Shown piece by piece: positions 17,855 through 24,314 of a stretch of 64,000 bases of DNA. The position numbers were made by a program, and so were the translations under genes. How positions within the stretch are numbered: position 1 is the first letter of the stretch; each line of letters starts with the position of its first letter. Under the pieces are notes generated by a model. The model saw nothing but the letters and a program-made list of their open reading frames with translations, was not told where the DNA came from and searched no databases. Origin of the DNA: Sinorhizobium fredii NGR234 (GTDB lineage: Bacteria > Pseudomonadota > Alphaproteobacteria > Rhizobiales > Rhizobiaceae); assembly GCF_000018545.1 (NCBI RefSeq), contig NC_012586.1:124001-188000 (forward strand), given 5' to 3'.

Positions 17855-19939
17855 TCACGATGCACCTTGTTGGAGTGGTTGAGCGACAATTAATCTGGGT
17901 TGACGGCCACCATATCGACTGCCGGCGCCTTTTTCGAGTCTGACGTTGCCCGGCGGTTCGTACAAGTATCGATGGTTGCTGGCGTATCGATGACGCTTGA
18001 GAGTGCCTTTGCGCCCGAGTTGGTGAACGGTCGATTCGCATACGCCGAGCTGCTGGGCTACTTCCTCGCCGGTGAGCATGCCGCCCTCGCGCAGCCGTTC
18101 GTACCGGCTCTTCAAACCATAGGTGCGGCGCACGAGCATGACCTTCTTCGGCGTGAAGGGTTCGCCGCGCCAGTTGCGATGCCCGAGTTCGTTGAGACGA
18201 GCGGCGATCTGCCGGTCGTTGGTGGCCTCCAGCAGCTCGTTGATCAACGCCACGACCTGTGCCGGCGTCTTGCGTATCACCGACATAGGCCGAGGTCTGG
18301 CCACCGACAGGCTCTGCGTGCGCCCGCCGCGCCAACGGATGTTGATGTTGACCTCATCGTCGACGAGCAGCGTCACGTCTTCGATGAGAAGGCCGAGCAT
18401 GCGCTTGCGTTCGACGGCACCGGTGCGCTCGTCGTTCCAGATGCGCGGGAAATCGGCGGTCAGCGCCCTGATGCGCTGCTGCGCTGGCTCGTCCAGCAGC
18501 GAGTGGTCGGCCTCGTTCTGGCGCTCGTGCTCGCGCTGGAGTGCGTCGAGGTCGCGCAGCCGTGCGTTCCAGTCGGCTTCCAGCGCGTCGGCGACCAGGC
18601 GGTTGTCCGGATCGACCTTCAGGTAGCGCCGGCGGGCCAGTTCAGCCTCATAGCGGGCGCGTTGCAGCTGCGTGCCGCGCAGCGCCGCGGCCTGCTCCAC
18701 GCGCTGGGTGATCTCCTGCTGCACGGCAAGCGCGACATCGATCGCTGCCGGCGCCATTACCTCCAGCAGTAGCGCGCTCACCGCCTCGTCGACCGGAGCA
18801 CCGCGCACCCATTGGCAGTGTTTGCCGGCGTGTCGCACGACGGCTTCGTTGCAGACGTAATATGGGCGCAGCCGCCCCTCGAACGGCTCGTAATGGACCC
18901 GCATGCGTGCACCGCAGCGGCCGCACAGCAGCCGTCCCTGCAACAGGCCGCTGCCCTGGCGGGGCATGCGTCCACGCAGGCCGGGTGAAAAACCGGTGGC
19001 GTTCTGTTCCAGGGCTGCCTGATTGCGTTCGTATTCGGCCCAGGAAATGTAGCCGTCGTGGGCGTCGGGAATCAGTACCTGCCAGTCGGATCTCGCCACG
19101 CGCAGTTGCACGGGCTTCAGCTTGGCATTGTAGGCGGTGCGCGTGCGTCCATAGGCGAAGGCGCCGGCATAGCGCGGGTTGTGCAAGATCTGGAGCACGC
19201 GGGAATGGTCGATCTCGTTCCACAGGACGTCGCCCTTGCCGATGCCGCGACGGATACGCCGCGGAAAGAGGATCTTCTCGCCCCGCAGGCGGCGCACGAC
19301 GGCGCAGGCCGAGCCGGTCTGGCGGAAAGTATCGAACAGGAGCCGCACCGTGTCCTGGATCTGTCGGTCGGGATCGAGCACGACCCGCGCGTCAGGGGTG
19401 TAGACCAACCCGATCGGCAGCGGCATCTCGAGTTCGCCGCGGCGCGCCTTGTTGAGAATGCCGCCTTGCAGCCGCGACTTCAGGATGTGCAGTTCGGCCT
19501 CGCTCATCGTGCCCTTCAGGCCGAGCAGCATGCGGTCGTTGAAATAGGCCGGATCATAGACGCCGTCCTCGTCCATGATGAGCGTGCGCGACAAGGCGGC
19601 CAGCTCAAGGAGACGGTGCCAGTCGGCATTGTTGCGTGCCAGGCGCGACACTTCCAGCCCCAGCACGATCCCTGCATGTCCCATCGCCACTTCGCTCACC
19701 AGGTGCTGGAAGCCGTCGCGGTCCTGCGACTGCGCGCCGGAGAGGCCGAGGTCGCTATCGATGACGTGGACACGTTCGATCGGCCAGCCCAGCGCCACGG
19801 CGCGATCGCGCAGGGCGTATTGCCGCTTGGTGCTCTCGGTGTTCTCGAACACCTGACGAAGCGAGGACTGACGCACGTAGAGGAATGCATCACGCCGCAG
19901 ATGGTCGGCGTCAACCTTTATGGCGATGTCAGTAGACAT
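17855..19939 (-). CDS. Large serine recombinase (element integrase)
   Basis: The product is 694 residues, starting at ATG 19939 with GAGGGAACC upstream. The N-terminal resolvase domain has the catalytic serine in FLYVRQSSLRQV, VLGLEVSRLARN and DRMLLGLKGTMSEAELH. A Recombinase domain follows (IDHSRVLQILHNPRYAGAFA), then a zinc-ribbon (LLCGRCGARMRV and YVCNEAVVRHAGKHC), coiled coils, and a C-terminal helix-turn-helix region (LTGEEVAQQLGVCESTVHQL). The YVRQS variant of the usual YxRxS motif is seen in this recombinase group. It ends 9 bases from the left edge of the element and overlaps the stop of the preceding gene (ATGTCTACTGA), so the two are translationally coupled. Confidence 0.9.
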   Translation of the reverse strand: MSTDIAIKVDADHLRRDAFLYVRQSSLRQVFENTESTKRQYALRDRAVALGWPIERVHVIDSDLGLSGAQSQDRDGFQHLVSEVAMGHAGIVLGLEVSRLARNNADWHRLLELAALSRTLIMDEDGVYDPAYFNDRMLLGLKGTMSEAELHILKSRLQGGILNKARRGELEMPLPIGLVYTPDARVVLDPDRQIQDTVRLLFDTFRQTGSACAVVRRLRGEKILFPRRIRRGIGKGDVLWNEIDHSRVLQILHNPRYAGAFAYGRTRTAYNAKLKPVQLRVARSDWQVLIPDAHDGYISWAEYERNQAALEQNATGFSPGLRGRMPRQGSGLLQGRLLCGRCGARMRVHYEPFEGRLRPYYVCNEAVVRHAGKHCQWVRGAPVDEAVSALLLEVMAPAAIDVALAVQQEITQRVEQAAALRGTQLQRARYEAELARRRYLKVDPDNRLVADALEADWNARLRDLDALQREHERQNEADHSLLDEPAQQRIRALTADFPRIWNDERTGAVERKRMLGLLIEDVTLLVDDEVNINIRWRGGRTQSLSVARPRPMSVIRKTPAQVVALINELLEATNDRQIAARLNELGHRNWRGEPFTPKKVMLVRRTYGLKSRYERLREGGMLTGEEVAQQLGVCESTVHQLGRKGTLKRHRYASNHRYLYEPPGNVRLEKGAGSRYGGRQPRLIVAQPLQQGAS

Positions 19940-20195
19940 GGTTCCCTCGGGTCTCTGCTGCCAGCACCATGTTGGCGAGCATGTGCACGAGCTGGCGATC
20001 GTGCACTGCGACCGAAGCCGTAGGCCGTGATTCCAGCCGCCGATGCGTCGGCGGGGGAGGCTGCGCGATCAGCACCGCCAGCCCTTGCCAAAGGCCGTGG
20101 AAAACGATGGCGCCCATGTCCTTGGCGCAGGCCTGACCGCAAAGGACGGCGGTGCGCAGCGTCTCGTAGAAATCCTTGCAGCTGCGCGGTAGCAC
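19929..20195 (-). CDS. Small accessory protein of the recombinase element
   Basis: The most likely separate start is GTG 20195, giving 88 residues (SCKDFYETLRTAVLCGQACA, then GAIVFHGLWQGLAVLIAQ). It ends overlapping the recombinase start. The reading frame stays open upstream through a run of nine A residues into the helix-turn-helix gene, so it may instead be made as a fusion by slippage. No ribosome site precedes the GTG. Comparable small proteins accompany related recombinases, and the function is unknown. Confidence 0.55.
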   Translation of the reverse strand: MLPRSCKDFYETLRTAVLCGQACAKDMGAIVFHGLWQGLAVLIAQPPPPTHRRLESRPTASVAVHDRQLVHMLANMVLAAETRGNHVY

Positions 20196-20214
20196 CGGGG
20201 TGCGTGCATGGGGC

Positions 20215-20664
20215 TCACCGTTTTTTTTTACGGGCGATCGCGCGTTCGATGCTGCGGGGATGGACACTGATGCCGAGCGTCGAATGCAGCAGTTCTGCCA
20301 GGGAGCGCGCCTGCAGCGGGGCGCCCGCATGCTGGTTCTGCTCGATGAGCTGCATGACCTCGTCGGTGAGTTTGTGGGCCGACTTTGGCCCTCGGGTGCG
20401 CGGCAGCAGGCCGGCAATGCCGTCGCGTTCGAACGCGGCCTCGGCCTGATAGTAGGTTGGCCGCGACAGACCGAAAAGCGCGGCGGCATCGGCCTTGTTG
20501 ACGCCATCCTCCTGGACGTGACGCAGCATCTCGTACTTCACCTGCACGAGATCGAGAGGATCGAAGAAGGTGGACTCACGAAACCAGGGTGCACGGACGG
20601 CTTCGGGCCGCGCATTGAGTGCTCCGAGCTCGCGCAGTCGCTCACGTTTGGTCTCGTTGGGCAT
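20215..20664 (-). CDS. Helix-turn-helix protein of the recombinase element
   Basis: The product is 149 residues, starting at ATG 20664 (AGGAAGAGG upstream). It contains a transposase-type helix-turn-helix (EDGVNKADAAALFGLSRPTY, then FERDGIAGLLPRTRGPK) and ends with a second DNA-binding-like segment (GISVHPRSIERAIARKKKR). The coding end runs through nine A residues (plus 20221-20229) and stops two codons later. The +1 frame continues into the downstream 88-residue gene. It probably helps recombinase targeting or regulates the element. Confidence 0.75.
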   Translation of the reverse strand: MPNETKRERLRELGALNARPEAVRAPWFRESTFFDPLDLVQVKYEMLRHVQEDGVNKADAAALFGLSRPTYYQAEAAFERDGIAGLLPRTRGPKSAHKLTDEVMQLIEQNQHAGAPLQARSLAELLHSTLGISVHPRSIERAIARKKKR

Positions 20665-20685
20665 GGCATAACCTCTTCCTAGTGG

Positions 20686-20826
20686 TGTAAATCAAATTAC
20701 GCCTCGATAGAGAACGTGTCAACCTAACGACGCCGGGCGATATGGCTGTTTATGCTGCATATAACTACAATGTAGAGGCAATTATCGCTGTGAGCGCCCG
20801 TATGATTCGGCATAATTAGATTTACA
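20686..20826. repeat. Inverted repeat in the AT-rich spacer of the recombinase element
   Basis: TGTAAATCAAATTA (20686-20699) and TAATTAGATTTACA (20813-20826) are reverse complements with one mismatch, 113 bases apart, inside the only non-coding DNA of the element. CGGCATAA also occurs twice (20808-20815 and 20831-20838). The region could hold the element's promoter or recombinase accessory sites. Confidence 0.5.
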
Positions 20827-20854
20827 TAATCGGCATAAATTGCCTGACACGCAT

Positions 20855-21124
20855 TCAGCCGCCATGGCTGCGCTCGATTTGCTCGATCAATGCGGCTAGG
20901 GTTGCCAGATCATCTGGACGCACGAACGACCTACCGGCCGCGATCTGAATGAAAACATCGGGTGCAGCGACGTCCGTCCATGACGCAAGCAGCGAGCGAA
21001 GCCGCCCATCCGCGTCGTAGAACATGACGCGATCCTCGCCCCAGTTCTGCTTGCGTGTCGACAACACGAAGCGCTGGCCGCGCCACGGATGGAACGGGTG
21101 CGTGACCTCGAACTCTATACGCAC
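20855..21124 (-). CDS. DUF5372-like protein of the recombinase element
   Basis: The likely start is GTG 21124, giving 89 residues (VRIEFEVTHPFHPWRGQRFV, then WGEDRVMFYDADGRLRSLLA, then WTDVAAPDVF). THPFHPLxGxxF and ASWTD are the signature of the small DUF5372 proteins that accompany this recombinase group. A longer frame starting at TTG 21169 would cross the element boundary into istA and is unlikely. It is the first gene of the element and probably has a structural or regulatory role in transposition. Confidence 0.65.
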   Translation of the reverse strand: MRIEFEVTHPFHPWRGQRFVLSTRKQNWGEDRVMFYDADGRLRSLLASWTDVAAPDVFIQIAAGRSFVRPDDLATLAALIEQIERSHGG

Positions 21125-21165
21125 TTGAGTGTCAGTACGAACTGCAGTCCTGGACTTGAAAGAAG

Positions 21166-21945
21166 GCAAAAGTCGAAGCCGCGGTTCGCATTGTCGAGCG
21201 CTGGCTGCTGGGCCGGCTACGCCACCGCGTCTTCTACAGCCTTGCCGACGTCAATGCTGCGATTGGTGAATTGCTCGTCGATCTCAACGACACCCGTGTT
21301 CTGCGCCGGGTCGGGCGCACGCGACGGCAGTTGTTTGAAGAGATCGACCATCCTGCTCTGCGGCCGCTGCCCGCCGAACGCTACGTCTTTGCGGAATGGC
21401 GCATACGCCGGGCCGGGCTCGATTATCATGTCGATATCGACAAACATTATTACTCGGTGCCCTACCGATTTGCCCGTGAGCAGGTCGAGGCGCGCATCAC
21501 CGCCAATACCATCGAGATCTTCCACAAAGGTGAGCGCATCGCTGCCCACCGACGCTCGAGTGGCAATGGCAAGCACACGACAACACCCGAACACATGCCA
21601 TCATCGCATCGCCGCTTTGCCGACTGGACGATCGAGCGCATTAGCCGCGAAGCATCGGCAATCGGATCGGACGTTGCCTTGCTCTGCGAACGTATTCTCG
21701 CTGATCGGCCGCATCCGGAACAGGGCTACAGAGCCTGTCTGGGCATTATCCGCCTCGTCAAAGCCTTCGAGCGCGAGAGGGTCAATGCGGCGTGCGGCCG
21801 GGCATTGGAAATCGGCGCGCGAACCTATGGATCGGTGCGCTCCATTCTCGACAACAATCTCGACCGATCGCCAGCGTCAGCCGGCACAGCCTCACCTGAA
21901 CCCATCCACCACTCCAACATCCGCGGTCCCCGCTATTACCACTGA
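21166..21945 (+). pseudogene. istA: IstA transposase, 3' part (split)
   Basis: The frame resumes at [20 protein letters not shown] directly after the AAG duplication. It carries the third catalytic acidic residue (KVEAAV) and the C-terminal beta-barrel region ([41 protein letters not shown]) down to the stop at 21945. There is no start of its own. It is followed 11 bases later by istB. Confidence 0.92.
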
Positions 21946-21956
21946 GGAGAAGACCT

Positions 21957-22694
21957 ATGCTTGCCCACCCGACCCTTGATAAATTGAACGCCATGGGCCT
22001 GACCGGCATGGCCAAGGCGTTCAACGAACTGATCAGCAACGGCGAGAGCGAACAATTGTCCCATGCCGAGTGGCTGGGGCTGCTGCTCGAGCGAGAATGG
22101 AGCTGGCGCTACGATCGCAAGCTTGCCGCACGTCTGAGGTTCGCCAAGCTGCGCCATCAGGCCGTGCCGGAGGATGTTGATTATCGCAGTGAACGCGGCC
22201 TCGATCGCGCGCTGTTCATGAAGCTGATCGGCGGCGACTGGATCGATGCCCACGACAACCTGGCGATCTGCGGGCCGTCCGGCGTCGGCAAGAGCTGGTT
22301 GGCCTGTGCGCTTGGGCACAAAGCCTGTCGCGACGATCGCTCGGTTCTCTACCAGCGTGTGCCGCGGCTGTTTGCCAATCTTGCCTTGGCTCGCGGCGAC
22401 GGTCGATACGCAAGACTGCAGCGAACCCTCGGGCACGTCCAGCTCTTGATCCTTGACGATTGGGGTCTGGAACCGCTCAATGAGCAAGCGCGCCACGATC
22501 TTCTGGAGATCCTCGAAGATCGTTACGGACGCCGCTCGACGATCATCACCAGCCAGCTTCCGGTCTCAGCCTGGCACGAGATCATCGGCAATCCAACCTA
22601 TGCCGATGCCATCCTCGACCGCCTCGTTCACAATGCCCACCGCATCGACCTATCCGGCGAAAGCTTACGGCAAAACCAGCGCCGGAAATCTTGA
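21957..22694 (+). CDS. istB: IstB ATP-binding helper of IS21 transposition
   Basis: The product is 245 residues, starting at ATG 21957 (GAGGAGAAG upstream). It is an AAA+ ATPase with Walker A GPSGVGKSW (about residues 103-111), Walker B LLILDDWGLE and a sensor serine in TIITSQLPVSAWHE. IstB loads and regulates IstA on target DNA. The gene looks intact even though its partner is split. Confidence 0.92.
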   Translation: MLAHPTLDKLNAMGLTGMAKAFNELISNGESEQLSHAEWLGLLLEREWSWRYDRKLAARLRFAKLRHQAVPEDVDYRSERGLDRALFMKLIGGDWIDAHDNLAICGPSGVGKSWLACALGHKACRDDRSVLYQRVPRLFANLALARGDGRYARLQRTLGHVQLLILDDWGLEPLNEQARHDLLEILEDRYGRRSTIITSQLPVSAWHEIIGNPTYADAILDRLVHNAHRIDLSGESLRQNQRRKS

Positions 22695-22821
22695 CACGCG
22701 ACCACGATCAACTGACAACAACTACAGCCAGCAGGACCCCAGCCTCAAGGGGGCGAGATCATCCCGGAATCCGGGGGCGCAATCATCTCGGAACAAAGGG
22801 GCGGCTTCATCGGAATCGGCA

Positions 22822-23169
22822 TACCTGGCGCAATTGCGTGCCGGCGCGACGCGGGTTGATCTCGCCGGTGATGCCGCCGGCGAAGTGACGGAAGCAGACG
22901 CGGCAACGGCCAGGGCGTGGTTGCAGGCTCGTTTCGGCATGGTAGACCCGGCGCAGTCACCACGGCTAGAAGAAGAGCCGGCAGCGTTGGCGAAATCCGA
23001 TCTCACGCAGGACGGCAAGGTAAACTTTCGCCCGGTAAGCCTCAGCGGTTTATCGTCGAGACGAAGCGCCGCCGCTTCCCCAGCCGCCGCTTTGGTACCT
23101 GACAGGTGGCTTGTCCGCCACCGAATGAGCCGGAGGTCGAAAAAGCGGTCGGCGGAAGGTGTTCCGTGA
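22822..23169 (+). pseudogene. ProQ/FinO-domain protein, 3' part (split by IS21)
   Basis: Starting at the right target duplication the frame reads YLAQLRAGATRVDLAGDAAG, then EVTEADAATARAWLQARFG, the end of the ProQ/FINO domain. A variable C-terminal tail (KVNFRPVSLSGLSSRRSAAA) follows to a stop at 23167-23169. The last residues overlap the beginning of the RepC fragment in another frame, so the native C-terminus may also have been altered. It pairs with 16717-16902. Confidence 0.85.
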
Positions 23170-23347
23170 CGCGTGCGAAGCGAGGGCCACGCTCGGCATT
23201 CAGGACCGCGCGCTGGCGGTGCTCGATGCCCTGCTGACGCTCTATCCGGATAACGAGCTTTGCGAGGATCGCAGTCTCGTCGTCTTCCCGTCGAATGATC
23301 AACTCTCGGTTCGCGTCCATGGCATTGCCGGCGTCCGCACCGCGTGA
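23129..23347 (+). pseudogene. repC: Fragment of RepC plasmid replication initiator
   Basis: The frame reads VFRDACEARATLGIQDRALA, VLDALLTLYPDNEL, then LVVFPSNDQLSVRVHGIAG before diverging and stopping. This is the N-terminal winged-helix region of RepC from repABC replicons (VFRDxCEA, DRALAVLxALL and LVVFPSNxQLSxRxHGxAG are its signature). Only about 65 of about 400 residues remain, and there is no repA, repB, incompatibility RNA or origin next to it. It is debris of a former plasmid replication region. Confidence 0.75.
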
Positions 23348-23398
23348 ACGCGTTCACCGGGCACGACACCGTAATTGGGCTTGGCGGAGGCCCTTTCG

Positions 23399-23515
23399 CC
23401 CTCATCCCTGTGCTCGTCACAGTGATCCAGGAGCGCCGCGTCCGCGGCGCGGAAGAGTCTTTTGCGCCGAAGGACTTGGGCTGGCTGGATTCCTGTGACG
23501 AGCACAGGAATGAGG
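23399..23515. repeat. RIME-type rhizobial intergenic mosaic element
   Basis: The outer arms CCTCATCCCTGTGCTCGTCA (from 23400) and TGACGAGCACAGGAATGAGG (to 23515) are near-perfect inverted repeats. An inner palindrome GCGCCGC/GCGGCGC lies at about 23433-23450, with a conserved spacer TTTTGCGCCGAAGGACTTGG. Sequence, length (about 117 bp) and the two-palindrome structure match the RIME1 elements of Rhizobium and Sinorhizobium intergenic regions. Confidence 0.85.
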
Positions 23516-23623
23516 ACCAAGAGAGGCCCGGCCGTACGCAATCGACGACGCACAGTAGCTGTTGTCGTGTACTGTGGAATACGTTTGAACGCGACGCGCT
23601 TTAGGCGGATTGCCGGACCGTCG

Positions 23624-24208
23624 TCAGAGCGTCGTCGCCGCGCGCGCCGATTGCTCGTAGGCGCCGGACAGGAAGCGCAGCACGGCGGCGATCTCCGAGA
23701 GAGTTTCTTCCGAAGGCCGCGCATGGGCCGTCGAGGCGACGAGCAGGCGCTCGCGGATCTGCGCGTAGCGGCCGCAGGCCTCGGCACCCTTCGGCGTGAT
23801 CCGGACCGTCTTTTCCTTGCCTTGCCGGCCGGTCGTCGCCAGACCTGCGGCTTCGAGCTTGCGGATCGCATAGGTCGCGACGTGGGTGTCCTCGATGTCG
23901 AGGACGAGGCAGATATCGGAAAGCTTCTTGCCCCGGTCGCGGTGGCGGATGGTGTGCAGGACCATGATCTCCATCGGCGAAAGGCCGGCAACGCCGGCCG
24001 CCGCCATGCAGCGCACCATCCAGCGGTGGAAGGCGTGGGAGGCGAGGATCAGGCCGTATTCCACTTCCGAGAGTCCCGGCGAACCGCCTTCGGCAAGGTG
24101 CGCCGACGAGACGATCGGGCCGATGGCGGAGACGGGTTTCAGATGGTCGGGCAGCTCGGTCCCGGCCCAGTCCCGATTTTTCGGCATCTGCCCTCGCTTC
24201 TTGGTCAT
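23624..24208 (-). CDS. MarR-like winged-helix regulator of the oxoprolinase gene
   Basis: The product is 194 residues. ATG 24208 is chosen because AGGAGC lies 6-11 bases upstream of it; an ATG at 24223 would swallow that site. The winged-helix part spans about residues 60-150 (LSPMEIMVLHTIRHRDRGKK, LSDICLVLDIEDTHVATYAI, then RKLEAAGLATTGRQGKEKTV). It belongs to a MarR-like group in which a conserved FHRWMVRC-type segment precedes the DNA-binding domain. It is divergent from the oxoprolinase gene, with a strong palindromic operator in the 106-bp gap. Its most probable role is repression of both genes. Confidence 0.8.
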   Translation of the reverse strand: MTKKRGQMPKNRDWAGTELPDHLKPVSAIGPIVSSAHLAEGGSPGLSEVEYGLILASHAFHRWMVRCMAAAGVAGLSPMEIMVLHTIRHRDRGKKLSDICLVLDIEDTHVATYAIRKLEAAGLATTGRQGKEKTVRITPKGAEACGRYAQIRERLLVASTAHARPSEETLSEIAAVLRFLSGAYEQSARAATTL

Positions 24209-24238
24209 CCGCCTGCTCCTCATTTGATCAACGACAAC

Positions 24239-24265
24239 ATTTTATCGACAAATTGTCAATAAAAT
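24239..24265. promoter_or_regulatory. Palindromic operator between regulator and oxoprolinase gene
   Basis: Half-sites ATTTTATCGACAA (24239-24251) and TTGTCAATAAAAT (24253-24265) are reverse complements with a single mismatch around a central A. The 27-bp site sits in the divergent promoter gap, 31 bases from the regulator start and 49 from the oxoprolinase start. This fits a MarR-type dimer site. Confidence 0.75.
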
Positions 24266-24314
24266 GCTCTTCTCTGCTCATGCGGAATGCTCATTTCAGC
24301 GAGGAGAGGCGAGG

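Larger units (their letters stand above)
17846..21162 (-). mobile_element. Serine-recombinase mobile element inserted in istA
   Basis: This 3317-bp insertion sits between istA codons RDK and AKVEAAV, with AAG present on both sides (17843-17845 and 21163-21165), as expected for a short recombinase crossover site. It has no long terminal inverted repeats. Its four genes are all on the minus strand: a DUF5372-like protein, a helix-turn-helix protein, an 88-residue protein and a large serine recombinase. The set resembles the y4bA/y4pH-type gene clusters of the Rhizobium plasmid pNGR234a, as far as I recall. An AT-rich 190-bp region with an inverted repeat lies between the first two genes. Confidence 0.85.
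16903..22821 (+). mobile_element. IS21-family insertion sequence, interrupted by a recombinase element
   Basis: The ends are related inverted repeats: left TGCGGATTCCGAGGCAAGCC, right (reverse complement) TGCCGATTCCGATGAAGCC. They are followed inward by the multiple copies of a CCGCCCC-N-ATTCCGAGATGAT-type repeat typical of IS21 termini (16915-17010 and 22740-22815). Between them lie istA (split) and istB. Taking out the nested 3317-bp element leaves about 2.6 kb, the normal IS21 size. It is flanked by a 9-bp direct repeat and disrupts a ProQ/FinO gene. With istA broken it should be immobile unless complemented. Confidence 0.92.

Noticed and set aside
20855..21169. Longer version of the DUF5372-like gene starting at TTG 21169
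   Set aside because: That start lies in istA DNA outside the element boundary; the GTG at 21124 fits the family's N-terminus better.
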